A DNA stretch of 64,000 nt from Lichtheimia corymbifera B2541. Lineage: Eukaryota; Mucoromycota; Mucoromycetes; Mucorales; Lichtheimiaceae. The stretch's first letter is position 1. Every line of letters begins with the position of its first letter. The stretch covers positions 62,001 to 126,000 of the forward strand of contig JNEU01000776.1 in NCBI GenBank assembly GCA_000697475.1, read 5' to 3'. Both the position numbers and the translations under genes were made by a program. The notes under the pieces are model-generated. The model did no database searches and had not been told where the DNA came from. It was given only the letters and a program-made list of their open reading frames with translations. Positions 33,762-46,940 of the stretch are shown piece after piece.

Positions 33762-36700
33762 TTAGTGCATGCCAATATCCTCTCTCATGAAAGCGTCTGA
33801 AGATGGCTCACGGCCAAGGAAGTCTATCAAAAGGTCCATTCCATCCCTGTTGCAATGCAATATAAGATTAATTTCTGGAACCGATTCGTATGAATAGGAT
33901 ATACTTACTTGCTGCTACCCTTTTCCAAAATGCATTTGCGATAAGAGTATCCAGTCTTGGGTGAAAGCGTATCAGATTCAAACTTGGAATAGAACATGTC
34001 GCTGGAGAAGACCTTGGACCACATGTAGCCATAATAACCTAGAGTTATACACCAACTGATGAGTACACAGTTTTATCCGATCCCATTCTTTGTTGCTCTC
34101 ATATTACCAGCGTCATAGCCGCCCATCAAGTGACCAAATGATGCTTGACCACAAGAACCCTGTACATCATAACCTATTAGCGCATCCCCAAAATACAGCA
34201 ACTCAACAGGCAATAAAAGTGACAAACCTCTGGTGCCTTCACCAATGAAATCTTCTCACGCAGCTCATTGTACAGCTTGGTGGTGTCGATATGCTCATCT
34301 ATGGTAGTCAACGATTAGTCGCTGATAGAAAAGGAAAGGCTAAAACCTCTTACCTTCAGAGGTGTGAATCTCCATGTCATAAATACCAAAGAACAATTGG
34401 CGCAGGTTGAAGAGAGCAGCAAGGACGTTCTTGGATTTGATGATGCGATCAATCATGTCATCTGAAATGGGCTCGCCGGTTTCAAAGTGAGCAGAGAGAT
34501 ACTTCAAAGATTCACGGTCGTAGCACCAGTTCTCGAGCATCTACAAAGGAATCGATTTGAGTGTCACTACAATGACGTTGGCAGTAACAGAGCACAATGT
34601 CATACCTGAGATGGTGCTTCAACAAAGTCACCCTCTACGGATGTACCGTGGAATCTGGCAAACTTGGTACGGCTGCACAAGTGATGCATAACGTGGCCCT
34701 GGATTCATTGTATTTAGCATGGAATCTATTACCAATAGCACATGTCTCCACTAGACATACCAGTTCATGGAACAAGGTAACCACTTCATCGTGCTTCAAA
34801 AGAGATGGCTTGTCAGCAGTACTGTGTATACATCATTGGATTAGTGCGCATTTTGAACCGGTAGTAATAGCGATAATACATACGGCTTGGTAAAGTTGGC
34901 GACCATGGCTGCAATAGGAGCAACACGAGAGCCATCTTCGGCAATGTAGGATGGCTGCAAGGGGAAACAAGCAGCGTGTGGGTCTATAATTCCAAATTTA
35001 GTACAGGATGAAGAGCATAGAGATATTGATGCTTACATTTGTTGTCACGAGGGAAGAGATCCAAGTACATATAACCGGAAAAGCTCTTGTCCTCAACAGC
35101 ATCCCAGCATTCAAACAACTGCACGTCAGGGTGCCATACGACTGCCTTCTCTGCGGGAATCTTGACAAACTTGAGACCAAGCACCTTCTCATAGATCTCC
35201 AACATCTCTATTATTGTCCTTCGTTAGTTGTCCAAGTCCACATAATAATGCTATCGTCACGTACTCTGAATAGTGGTTTCCAAGCTAAAGTACTTTTTGA
35301 TCTTCTCTTGGTCAAGGGAGTACTCCTTCTCTAGAAGAATGCGCTCGTAGTAGCTGGTATCCCATGGGTTGAGCACATCATCAAACTCTTCACCGCGTGC
35401 AGCTATCAATGAAAAGATGTTGTCAGCCTCTCAATTGCCTAGGTGTGCGTGATCCAAAAAGAGATAATAACCTTTCTCTTCCTATATTTCAAATTTTAGT
35501 TATCGTCCGTGCTAGTTGTAATATCAAAACTATACCTTCTTGATCTGCTTCAAATCGGCAACATCCTTCAAACCAGGCTGACGCAACTTGGTGGCAAGAT
35601 CGTTGAGGAACTATAGAAATGGGTGAGACGTTGTCCTGGTAACTAGACGGTAGTATAATCATACATTGCGGACAGCATCGACGGTCTTGGCCATCTTGAC
35701 TTCGAGGACATAGTCAGCATGCGTCTTGTATCCGAGGATCTATGTAGATGTTCATAAGCATCATTCTGACATAATATAATTGATGTATAAATTATTTACC
35801 TTGGCACACTGTCTGCGAAGACGCAATGCCTATGTTCCATGTAAGTAACATTCGCAATATATCATAGCCCAGTCAATGTACCTCTTCTAACAAGACGATG
35901 TTTTCGCGATTGCGTGATTCAAATGCAGTTGCATAGGCCTTGCGAGTGTTGTCGACCTTGCAGAGCTTCAATACTAGATACATGCCTGAATCAGATATCA
36001 CTGCACCCCATGTTTCCTCCCTTTTTCATCTACATACCTGGGCGGACATCTATTGGCAATAGAATAAGAAGGGTTGAATATCATCTTGCCACTAAGCGAT
36101 AGCGATTAGAGCAATCACTTACCAGGATACCTGAAAGATAAAGGTTAAACATCACATGACACACATACGCACACTGCCAATGCAAGACTTACTTCATGGT
36201 CAAAATGTATTTCTTGACACCATCTTCTTCGACAGACTTGAGACCACCTGTTGATGTCAAATATGAATATCACAATATGGCTTCAATATCAAGATTTGAT
36301 CTTACCCAAAAAGTCGTCATCCATGCCTTCGAGTTCTTCCTATAACGTGATTTAGATGCTATCCAGCTTATCTGGATAATCTTGATACGATACCTTGGTG
36401 AATTTGATAGCTGAAAGATGAAAATAGGATGATATGTAAATGGGATGCATCCTGAGTACATTTTTCCACGACACTTACTGCTGCTTTCATTGCTCCAATT
36501 TTTCATGTATTCAATGCCGACTTCACTCAAACGCTTACGAAGTTCCTTGAATTCGTTGCGCTTTTCTTCAGGCAAGTGCAGACCATTGCGGCGGAAGCTG
36601 CGTTCCATCTTGGATAACATACGGGCCTCTTCATGGTCAAGAGTTTTAAGGTCGGTCTTGTCGATCAAACCCTGGATAACAACGTACAAATCGTGTCGCA

Positions 36701-37051
36701 TGGTCTGTTCAATGCTGAATTCTTCATATTGCTTTTCGGCAGCGACAGATGCATCACGAATAGCAGCGTCAGGGGAAATTTGACTCAACGAACTCACGAG
36801 CTGGATCTTGCCTATAGTAAATGGTTAGCAGCTTTTATAGAATATGGAACGTATTATATATTACCAGATAAGGTGTTTTCAATACGAGCAAGCTTAGGCA
36901 CAATGTTCTCGTAAGTGCGATCCTCTGGCTTGAGAGCTGCAATCTCATTGTTGACACGAAGCTCCTCATCAATAATATCCTTGGTGATTTGCTTGACTTG
37001 GTCGGCGTTGATGCTAAAGTCGAGCGCTGGTGCAGGAGCAAGTTGAGTCAT
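33762..37051 (-). CDS. M3-family metallopeptidase (thimet oligopeptidase/saccharolysin-like)
   Basis: About fifteen or more exons run from the ATG at 37051 to the stop at 33762. Recognisable parts are [20 protein letters not shown] at the start, the [11 protein letters not shown] exon end joined to [13 protein letters not shown] (HELGH zinc motif, split by an intron at 34758..34700), the [14 protein letters not shown] segment with the third zinc ligand Glu, [14 protein letters not shown], and the end [18 protein letters not shown]. These enzymes cleave short cytosolic or mitochondrial peptides. The N-terminus has no clear presequence, so a cytosolic place is likely. Full exon borders in the middle (34.9-36.4 kb) were not all worked out. 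Confidence 0.88.
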
Positions 37052-37366
37052 TTGGAGATGGAAAATAAGAGTAGGTAGAGAAGAAAGGGAAGCGTTGACG
37101 CGTCGTTACTGCTTAGCCGACAACGACCACCAACCCCGTGTTCCGTGGGAATCACAAGTTGCCCCGCATGCATAACGTGGCACAACGACAATTATCCCGT
37201 TCTCAGCATGACAGTCATTCAAAGCGTTGTATCCTTATTATAAACCAATACAAGGAAATATAGTTGACAAGAAACAATCATTCATTCATTACATGCTCAT
37301 TGTTAACAGTAAAACAAAGCTTAAATTACATGATCAAACAGATTTGTATTGGGTCAATGCATTGCT

Positions 37367-39030
37367 CTATGATGACTCTGTAGGCTCTTTGAATGTTGAT
37401 TCCTTCTCTGCGGCTTTCACCAAATCTTGCGTCATCTCATCTTTGATAGAGGGCTCGGAATGGGTTGGTGGAGGTGTGGTGTTGGATGAAGCATTCCTTG
37501 GCTTGTTGATAGAGTTGTAAATGGACAATGCCTAGAAAAAAAAGGATTCATGTGAGTGATAAAATATATCCAATATCTCCAATTCTTTTTACCTGTGCTA
37601 CCATCGACGCAGCGTCATTTGCTGATGCAGGAACAATCATGGTTGTGCCTTCCTTGGCCATTCTTCCGAACGCATCCACATACTTTTCAGCTACGGTCAT
37701 AGATACAGCGTCCTTGCCATTCATTTGTCCAATAGCCAAAGCCACCTTTTCGATACCCTTGGCAGATGCTTGAGCACGAAGCAAGATAGCTTCAGCCTCA
37801 CCACTAGCCTTGTTGATTTGTTCAGACTTTTCAGCCTCGGATGCCAAGATGGTTGCTTGCTTACGACCCTCAGCAACGTTAATAGCAGCTTGGCGAGCAC
37901 CTATCCACAAGATGGATTAACATCTTTTATTCCTTTCTCATGACATGCTCCTTCATTACCTTCAGATTCAAGAATTTGAGCTCGTTTGGTTCGTTCAGCA
38001 GAAACTTGTTGATGCATGGATTCGACAACCTTTGCAGGAGGATGGATATCACCTAAGATTATCAATGTCAGTTAAAAAGACTTGGATGGCTTGTGTTGCT
38101 ATATACTTACGAATCTCGTATCTCAAGCAGCGAATGCCCCAGTCATCCGATGCTGAATTAATAGCGTCGACAATGTTGGAATTTAAATGTGCTCGTTCTG
38201 CAAGAGTGCGATCCAAAGTCATTTGACCAATTTCAGCACGCATAGTCGTTTGTGCAAGTTGGGTGATGGCAAACTCAGCATCCTCCACTCCATAAGACGC
38301 CTATCCACAATGAAGTCAATACACAATCATCCATACCCCTAATGCATTCATTGTACCTTGAAAGGGTCCACAATACGGTAGTACAATACACCATCAAGCT
38401 CGAGGGTCACGTTGTCTGTGAAAATGATTGACCACATATGAGCGTCTACTCGTCTTCCTCCCCTTCTTTTTTCAAGCCTTACCTTGTGTGATGGCGCTCT
38501 GACTAGGGACTTCAATAGCTGTTTCCTTCAAGCTCTTGACGTACTTGATACGATCGATAATGGGCATAAGGACATTCAAACCGGGTTCCAGCATACGGTG
38601 GAATTTGCCCATACGTTCGACAATCCAAGCTTCTTGTTGAGGGACGAACTTGATAATCTACAGTAGGACAACGTATAGTCAATAAAACTGATATCGCAGA
38701 GATTGAATGATATCCGTACCGTGTTTCTCGGCAGTGTTTTGCGTTCCAAACCACCCCAGCCTGAGCCTGAGCCAAACTGTGAAGGCGCACCATATGTATC
38801 GTAATCATTGTTGTATCCATAGCCGCTATACGATCGTGTAGCACGTACAAGGACAGCCTGTGAATCAAGTCAATAAAGGAATTGGTAGAAGGAGAGGGAC
38901 GGCGTGTGTGTGTGTGTGCTGCGTAAACTCGTACCGTTGAGATGGCTTTCTGAACCTGGTGGGTCTGTAATGCAAAAGAGTTGCCTCTAATAGAATGTAT
39001 CGCGACGCGTGATCGCTGGAATGCTTGCAT
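37367..39030 (-). CDS. STOML2: Stomatin-like protein 2 (SPFH domain), mitochondrial
   Basis: Eight exons fit (39030..38935, 38857..38720, 38657..38483, 38415..38357, 38300..38111, 38052..37960, 37900..37593, 37531..37367) for 407 residues. A basic Ser/Gln-rich N-terminus suits mitochondrial import. The SPFH domain reads [60 protein letters not shown] and [19 protein letters not shown], as in STOML2/SLP-2. A coiled helix follows ([20 protein letters not shown]) and a Pro/Thr-rich tail. SLP-2 scaffolds cardiolipin-rich inner-membrane domains. A GT microsatellite sits in its first intron. Confidence 0.92.
38904..38918. repeat. GT microsatellite in intron 1 of the STOML2 gene
   Basis: A run of seven or so GT units lies inside the first intron. 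Confidence 0.8.
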
Positions 39031-40062
39031 CAGGGTTGTGGTAGAGAAAAAGGTGGTTGTGCGTAAAGAAAGGGGGACGATCCGTGTTGCTGACGAAATG
39101 CAGGATGCCGCGTGACCGCCAGAGCTAAGATTGAGATCAATGCATTGCTTCCACTTCTCCGCTTATCACCTACTATCCACACATACATCCTATCGAATTA
39201 GCTGCGTCTTATACACTATGACAATAGCAATATAATATACCTCGAGTGTGTACGTATTGTTTATAAGGATCCTTATTTCTCATGTTACATTTCTCGCAAG
39301 GAAAGATATACAATGAAGATGATATACGACTTACGTGATTGGTGGTCCTTCTGTTTCATTGTGGAGTGGATCATTGTGTGACATTCAGCCAACTCCAATG
39401 GGCTTTGGTTACATAGCATTAGATACAGCATGCAACATCGTACGATGACGCTGCTATTCATATTTCTCATTGACATGTGAAAAATTGATCCAGTATTTGT
39501 CAAATAACAGCTCTTGCTTTCTAACAGTGAAAAACACTCGAAAACCACAAATTGATGATTCCATTTCAAATCAATGCATGCTTAAAGACCAGGATAGATA
39601 GCTAACGCCTCTTCGGATAATATAAAAAGGGGCTTGGCAATGGAATGATGATGATGGATGATGCGGGGAAATAAGCGGGGAAGGATGAGCCTCGCGGAGG
39701 TTGTTGAGATATGCAGGTGACACGGGGATGAGAAAAGTAAAAGCAATAGTTTATGCGGGGCAGCAGCAGCATTTACTATAGAAAAAGCAATGATATCATC
39801 ATTAGCTACCGATAATCAATACGTAAATGATGCATGGTGAAGTATTACCGAGGTTTACATTGTTGAATGTGGCGTATCCCACATGGGTTCACGACTATTT
39901 GTTGTTGATTGTCAAGCATGCGAAAATTGCTGACATAGCGAAAAGGTTCCATCAGCGCATTAGTAAAGCGATTTGCATTTTTGAACGACCGCTTTCTATA
40001 TAAACCGATGTTACCCAGCTTTTGCCGTCAGACTTCACCTTCCCTTCCTCTTCTCTTCATCG
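39031..40062. promoter_or_regulatory. Divergent intergenic region before the acyl-CoA oxidase gene
   Basis: About 1 kb of AT-rich DNA separates STOML2 (-) from the oxidase (+). No gene is evident. Confidence 0.4.
39997..40004 (+). promoter_or_regulatory. TATA box of the acyl-CoA oxidase gene
   Basis: TATATAAA lies about 60 bp upstream of the ATG at 40063, followed by a CT-rich leader. Confidence 0.55.
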
Positions 40063-42475
40063 ATGACTTCATTCAATAACAATATTCCTACAAAGTTCCC
40101 TGCAGTCGGTCCTGCTGCTCCCAATGGCGACTTGCTCTTGGCCAATGAGCGTGCCAAGGCCTCATTTGACGTCAAGGAGATGTCAAAGTTTATGTACACC
40201 GAGGAATATCTCAACAAAATGTATAAGGTTCTTGAAGTCCTCGAGTCCGAGCCTGCGTTCGACAAGTCCAATCGATACCATGAGAGTCGTCCTGAAAAGA
40301 TTGCTTCTTCTCTTTGGAAGGATAAGCGTCTTGTTGACTTGCAAAAGTAAGATCCTTCATTTACACGTGATAGCATAATACTAACTCTACCATTGCTTAG
40401 GGAGCACAATTGGGATGAGACCGATGTTTCTATTGCCAACTTTTTGTATGATCAATCGACCCCAGTAAGTGGTTCATGGATGGATAAAGGAGTTGGGAGC
40501 TATCTATATTGACATGCCATTCTTCTAGTTTACCTTGCATTACAACATGTTTATTCCCACTTTGAAGAATCAAACCACCGACGAGCAAAAGAAGTTATTC
40601 CTTGAACCTGCCTTGAAGCATCATATCATTGGTTGTTACGCCCAAACTGAGGTAAGAATAGGAGGAAGGGGCTTTGCTGCAGTAAAGTGATCATGATTGG
40701 CTGACTAAGTGTGATGATGTCTTATCAGATCGGACACGGCTCCAATGTTCAAGGCTTGGAAACTACGGCAACTTATATCAACGAGACCAATGAGTTTGAG
40801 CTTCATTCCCCATCTCTTACTGCTGCCAAATGGTGGATTGGTGGTCTCGGCAAGGCTGCTAACCATGCTATTGTTATGGCTCGTCTTATCCTCAACGGCA
40901 AAGACTTTGGTCCTCATCCATTCTGTGTCCAAATCCGTAGCCTGGTTGACCATCGTCCTCTCAAGGGTATCACTGTGGGTGATATCGGTCCCAAGTTTGG
41001 TTTCAACTCTGTCGACAATGGCTTCATCATGTTTGATCATTATCGTATTCCCCATGTTGCCTTCCTTGCCAAATATTCCAAGGTTGTCCCAGGATCGGGC
41101 GAATACGTCAAGCCTCCAAATGCCAAGCTTTCTTATGGTACCATGGTCTATGTTCGTGCACACATTGTTCTTGGTAAGTACCTTTTTCTCTCTCACATTC
41201 CATAAGGTGTTGTATTAACATAACCATTATATAGGTGCACGCATGGCTATTGCAAGAGCTGCCACTGTTGCTGTTCGCTACTCTGCCATCCGCCGTCAAT
41301 TTGTGGATGCAGCTAACCCTCGCAAGTGGGATAACAAGGTTATTGAAACATCTGTCCTCGATTATACCATGCAGCAATACCGTCTTTTGCCAATGATTGC
41401 CACTGCCTATGCATGCTTTTTCACTGGACGTGACATGATTCACCTCTACAACCGCAACCAAGAAGAAATGGCCAAGGGCAACTTTGACTTGCTCGCAGAT
41501 CTCCATGCAAGCTCTTCAGGCTTGAAGTCCTTGGTAACCACAATGTCAGCAGCTGCTATTGAAGATGCTCGTCGTGCATGCGGTGGTCATGGTTATAGCT
41601 TGTTTTCTGGTCTTGGTCAATTTTATCAGGATTACTTGCCCAATGTTACTGTAAGTATACCATGAAAGCCGGTGGGATATCATGATGATTTAACGTTTGT
41701 ATCTCTCTAGTGGGAAGGTGACAACTATATCTTGACCCAACAAACTGCACGCTATATTTTGAAGACCCTCCGCAACGTTGTTGCTGGCAAGGCTACTCAA
41801 TCTGAACACAACCACACCATCAACTACTTGCTTCAATACCTTGAGAATCCCAAGGCCAAGTGCCCAGCACAAACAGCTGCCGATTTCTTGAACCCTGAAT
41901 TGATCCTTGCAGCATTTGGTTTCCGTGCTGCTTACCTTGCTGCTAAGCTCGCTGAACAAATTGATCATCAAGGCCGTTCTTGGAACTCAGTCCTCGTTGA
42001 GATCAACCGTGTCTCACGTGCTCACTGTCAATTCATGCTTGTTCGCACCTTCATTGTGTCTTTGCAAAATGATGAGACTCTTTCTAAGCCTGAAAACCGC
42101 TCCATGCTCAAGGCCTTGCGCACTCTTGCCGCACTTTTCGCTTTACACACGATGGAACAAGAGCTTGCCGAGTTCTTGACTTCTGGTTATCTTTCTTCGG
42201 AACAAGCTGCCATGGTCAAGGATCAAGTTATTACTTTGCTTGAGCAAGTTCGCCCTGATGCTGTCTCCCTTGTTGATGCTTTTGCTTTGCCCGACTACTA
42301 CTTGAACTCTGCTCTCGGTCGTTATGATGGCAATGTGTATCAAGCCTATACCAAGATGGCCGAGAATGAGCCACTCAACAAGACTTTGGTGGTGGATGGT
42401 TATGAGCAATACATCAAGCCCCTTGTTCATGATGGCCTTAGCGCAGATGGTACCACCCATGCCGCCAAGCTGTAA
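40063..42475 (+). CDS. POX1: Peroxisomal acyl-CoA oxidase
   Basis: Six exons fit (40063..40346, 40401..40464, 40529..40651, 40729..41173, 41235..41650, 41711..42475) for 698 residues. It catalyses the FAD-dependent first step of peroxisomal beta-oxidation, making H2O2. Visible family marks are GCYAQTEIGHGSNVQGLETT, KWWIGGLGKAANHAIVMARL, GDIGPKFGFNSVDNGF, the ARRACGGHGYSLFSGLGQFY region and the YLPNVTWEGDNYIL segment. It ends AKL, a peroxisomal targeting signal type 1. Length fits the family. A TATA box lies 60 bp upstream. Confidence 0.96.
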
Positions 42476-43015
42476 AACACTATGTACGATTTCTCTCCTC
42501 CACCTCCTCCCTCTTCCTTCTTCCTAATGGTCCACCCCATGTCTATATACATTTCCTTTGTTGTCTACTAGTGTCATTTGTACGATTACGTTTCTATAGA
42601 ATTTAGATTATCCACAGACTCAACAGCTTGTGAGCCTGGTAGATTATCCCTGAAATATAGAACAACCGATTCCTTTTTTTTATTACTCATCAATTTTGCT
42701 TACTAGCAACTGCTACTTTATCAGTGTTACATTGTGATCATTGTGGGAGGAAGATTATCATGAAATATGGGAGCACCTATTATTGAGAGAACGAGCATCG
42801 CTACCTTTACAAGGGATTTAATTCTCATGAGATTGCTTCGTTTTATCCAAAAGAAAGTAGTCAATGGGATATCATGCAAGTGGAAACTGTGTAGTGGGAT
42901 CCAAGTTGGAGCGGGAGAATAAGGTACCAGTCAGTACAAGTGGCTTAGTGGGATGGAGACGCAAAATTTGCCCTGCCTTGGTCGACAGCAAGGTCTCCTC
43001 CTCTTTTGCTGCACA
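42476..43015. other. Intergenic region of about 540 bp
   Basis: This lies between the oxidase stop and the eS21 start, both on the plus strand. No gene is seen; a CT-rich stretch at 42990..43010 precedes the eS21 ATG. Confidence 0.4.
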
Positions 43016-43431
43016 ATGGAAAACTCTGAAGGCCAACTCGTTGATTTGTACATTCCTCGCAAGTGGTTAGTTGATGTCTGACGAGAATGAGAAATACAAA
43101 AGCATACAGATAAAGCTGATACCTTGCCAGCTCTGCCACCAACCGCCTTATCACTGCCAAGGACCACGCTTCCGTTCAGCTTAACGTTGGCGACGTCAAC
43201 GCCGAGGGTCGTTTGACTGGCAGCTTCGCTACCTACGCCTTGAGCGGTTTTGTTCGCCGTAACGCTGAAGCCGATGACAGCATCAACCGTTTGGCCACTG
43301 AGGATGGTTGTAAGTGCAACATTCTATATTATATTTACACGTATACATACACACACACACACGAGAAAATCCTGACGACTGTATCCACACTTTTTATAGA
43401 CCTCAAGAACGTCTTCTCGTACCAGCAGTAA
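43016..43431 (+). CDS. RPS21: 40S ribosomal protein eS21
   Basis: Exons fit 43016..43065, 43131..43309 and 43400..43431, giving 86 residues. It reads [20 protein letters not shown], then [20 protein letters not shown] and the [17 protein letters not shown] helix, as expected for eS21 of the small ribosomal subunit. The last intron holds a CA microsatellite (43349..43362). Length matches the family. Confidence 0.95.
43349..43362. repeat. CA microsatellite in the eS21 gene's last intron
   Basis: About seven CA units lie between the second and third coding exons. Confidence 0.8.
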
Positions 43432-43550
43432 AATGCATCTCGATGATGATGTTGTTGTTGAATAAACACACACATTTACAAACACGCACACTAGCAATCC
43501 AAGTCTCTTTTCCATTTAATGATACAATAATCGTAACTTGGTATCCTATC

Positions 43551-44113
43551 CTACTTTTTCTTCTTGTTCTTCTTGTTCTTTTGTTGCGGTTTGGGTGATG
43601 AAGACGCGGGAACGGCTTCAGGTTGTGAGGTGGTGGCGGGAGGGGGAATAGCAGGCTCTATAGACAGACACATGATGCCATCTTCAATATCCATTGTCCA
43701 TATCTACCCACCACAAGCTTCCTGTAGCATACCTTCTAATACTCGGTTCTGCATTTTGCACATGAGGTTGAGATTCATTCTGGTGAACCTCTTGAGATCC
43801 GTTGCTTGGTTCGTCTTGTATTTGACAATCTATGGTATTCAGGTCAGCGTATCCAGGCGATCGTCAAGTAAGAGAATCCGCTTAGCAACGTACCTTTCGA
43901 TCGTCAGTAACTTTGAGAATTAGCTCGCCATCCGAGTGACGAAAACGGGAAACGTAGCGCGTCTGTTCACATGAGAAATAGAGGTCCCATGAGTATACTC
44001 AATGGAAGGTGATGGCTATTCGCATTGCTCTCTTGTGTTGTTACCCTTTCTGGTGAAGTCGTATAAAGCTCCTCGACTGCCTTTTGGAACTCGTCCCAGT
44101 TGCTGATGTACAT
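43551..44113 (-). CDS. SRP9: Signal recognition particle 9 kDa protein (SRP9)
   Basis: Exons fit 44113..44045, 43962..43894, 43829..43733 and 43657..43551, giving 113 residues. The core resembles SRP9: MYISNWDEFQKAVEELYTTS, RYVSRFRHSDGELILKVTDD, VKYKTNQATDLKRF. SRP9 pairs with SRP14 on the Alu domain of SRP RNA and slows translation. A Pro/Ser-rich linker and a very Lys-rich tail of about 35 residues extend past the usual end. It converges with the eS21 gene. Confidence 0.88.
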
Positions 44114-45149
44114 TGTGGAAGCTGCAACGTCAAGGAGAGTGTGGACAACGTCGCTGATAGCTGATGGCGCCCGAATTTGTCACCGACTCAGGGCTTTTGT
44201 GTGAAGTGCACCAGTCATCATTGATACAAATCAAGGTCCTTTACATAGAATGATAGTTCATGCTCCTGCTTTTGTAATCAACGATCATTAATAAAGAGAA
44301 TATAATATGATATAGCGTATCTTACTAGCATAGTGGCGGCTGTGTGATTGGCTCTATTCATTACAACAAGGATACGTCCATCAATGTGCCAAAGTCAAGC
44401 CTATCCAAATTTAGATCCACAATTTAAGAATGGGTCAAGTCCCTTTGTGAGTACCCAGCACTTGTCCTCAATGCATGAAAGAGCCACACCACCCATTTAG
44501 CATTATTCATGGCCCGGATTGTACCTCATTGCATAATGGACAGCACATCATATGATCGTGTAAAAGATAACATGCATGAGTACAAATCATCTGCATAAAA
44601 AATCAGACCATCTGGCGTGATCAGATGTCCATGAATAGTACGCTTTACCGATGATCAATGGCATGTCAATTACTTCTGAGGGTCGATATAGAAGAACCAG
44701 GTCTTTTACCGTGGGAAAGCCAAAGAATAAATGAAGACCTTGACTCGGTATTATAAGGATCGATAATTGTTCCAACATGTAATTATCCAATTACTTTTAC
44801 ATGTTAAGGGCAAGAATGCTTATCAGTTATGATTATCGTGCATGTGATATCACCACCCTCTCTCTCCCGTAGACATAGTGCATTGCAACATATCATCATG
44901 CCACCATTGTCCCCAGCTACTTCGGAGTTGCTAGGAAACCATTGAATAGAAATCATATCAGTTACACTCGCTTTTCTCACTCACTCTCTTTTTGTCCAAC
45001 TGCCAATGTCTACAAGTAAATGTCCAGGAACAAATGGTTCACTTTATTGCAATGCTAACATTGGGTATTTTAATTTGCCTCTGAAGCGGTGGAAATACGT
45101 ATCGCGTGTGTTGTAAGTGTGTGGGGGAGGGGTGTCGAGTCAACTATGA
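44114..45149. promoter_or_regulatory. Divergent intergenic region between SRP9 and PFK-2/FBPase-2 genes
   Basis: About 1 kb of AT-rich DNA with no recognisable gene. A short spliced 5' exon of the downstream gene could lie near 45005, where an ATG is followed by a GTAAAT donor. Confidence 0.35.
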
Positions 45150-46877
45150 ATGGATCGCCTGACGCATAATGTCCCTTTACACAAGATGGTGGGTCTTCCT
45201 GCTCGTGGCAAAACATATCTCGCCAAGAAAAGTAAGTCAATTATAGCAAAGGGGTTCAAGTACTCGAGTGGGCTGGTGGTGTGAGGAGAGAGTGTGTGCT
45301 ATCATGTTGTGTTCCACGGCATTCTTTTTACATTTTCCTTTCTAACGCATCCAGGCAAGTCCAACGCTATCTGCGATGGTTAGGAATTGACACTGAGATA
45401 TTCAACGTGGGATGCGAACGACAAAAATTGGCGAATCGGATCGATCACACCTTTTTCGACTTTCACAACGCAAATGGGATGAGTCAACGTGAACAAGCAG
45501 CAGAAACAACGTTAACAGCCATGATCGATTGGTTCGATGAAGGGAAAGGAACAGTGGCTATTTATGATGGCACCAACTGTACACGAGCACGAAGGGCGTG
45601 GATACACAAGGAACTCGCATCACGAGGGATTGAGGTGCTCTTTATTGAATCCATATGCCAAGATGAAAGCATCATTCAAAGCAACATCCTAGATATCATA
45701 TCCAAAAATCCTGATTACCACGACATGGACCCTGCTGTAGCTGAAGCCGATTTCAAACAACGTGTCAAGCATTACGAGGAAATGTATGAGACCATCACAG
45801 AAGATCACCTGACCTACCTAAAGATCATCGACGCCAATCAGCAATGCATTATCAATCTTGTTCGAGGTTACCTTGAGAGTCGCATCGTCTACTTTTTGAT
45901 GAACGTCAAAATCCGTCCCAAGAGTATTTGGTTTAGTCGAGTAAGTGGAAGAGAGGGTCCTATGAATGACAGGATCATTTATCACTATGTTTCCAGCATG
46001 GCGAGTCGCAGTTCAATGTGGAGGACAAGATAGGCGGTGATGCTGATTTATCATCCAGAGGACAAATGTACGCTGCTCGTTTACCTGATTTGATCAAGGA
46101 ACATGTTGGTGATCGGCCATTGACCGTGTGGACATCATCAATGAAGCGAACAATACAAACAGCAAGTCAGCTTCCGTATCCCAAGAAATCATGGAAAGCA
46201 TTGGATGAATTGAATACAGGCGTTTGTGATGGGATGACATATGCAGAAATCGAGGTATGTAAGGGGGTGCAGAACAATGATCGACATATATTAACGAGTA
46301 TACATATAGGAAAAGTATCCAGAAGACTTTGCACGTCGTGATGAGGATAAATTCAATTATCGATATAGAGGTGGTGAGGTAAGTACCATGGCGGGATGCT
46401 TGTATTGGGGAAACTAAATCCTGTTTTATAGAGTTACCGCGATCTTGTTCTTCGAGTGGAGCCAATTATCATGGAGCTTGAACGACATGACAACATTCTA
46501 CTAGTGGCGCATCAAGCCACACTTCGATGTATCTTTGCCTACTTTCTCGATGTCGGACATGACGAATTACCTTATATCAAAGTTCCTCTACATACGCTGA
46601 TCGAGTTGATACCCAATGCACATGGCTGCGAAAAGCACTATTACAGAGGTAATGAGGAATGGGATAGAATTATGGATTTATTGGCTGATATATGGTCTTT
46701 GAATACATAGGCAATATTGAAGCTGTGGATACGTTTAGACCCAAGGGTGATCGTGTAACTAAGCTTAAGGACACTGATACTAGCAATGCAGGTGCCATTG
46801 GTGAAATTGCTGACGCCAAAAACCCAATCTTGCCACTAAGTCCCAAGCTATACCCCAAAAAATCCACTACACATTAG
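45150..46877 (+). CDS. 6-phosphofructo-2-kinase/fructose-2,6-bisphosphatase (bifunctional)
   Basis: Six exons fit (45150..45231, 45360..45940, 45997..46254, 46310..46378, 46432..46648, 46711..46877) for 457 residues. The kinase half has the P-loop GLPARGKT and RYLRWLGIDTEIFNVG, and YDGTNCTRARRAWI. The phosphatase half has the histidine phosphatase site RHGESQFN (formed across an intron), the acidic LDELNTGVCDGMTYAE and the second His in VAHQATLRCIFAYF. It makes and breaks fructose 2,6-bisphosphate, which controls glycolysis. The usual LVIVM strand before the P-loop is missing; in-frame ATGs at 45150 and 45186 are possible starts, and an upstream exon may exist. Confidence 0.9.
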
Positions 46878-46940
46878 AGAGCATCAACTACCTCTTTTTT
46901 TTTTATTTGTCGTTTAATGAAAACATGCCAAAAGTTTATA

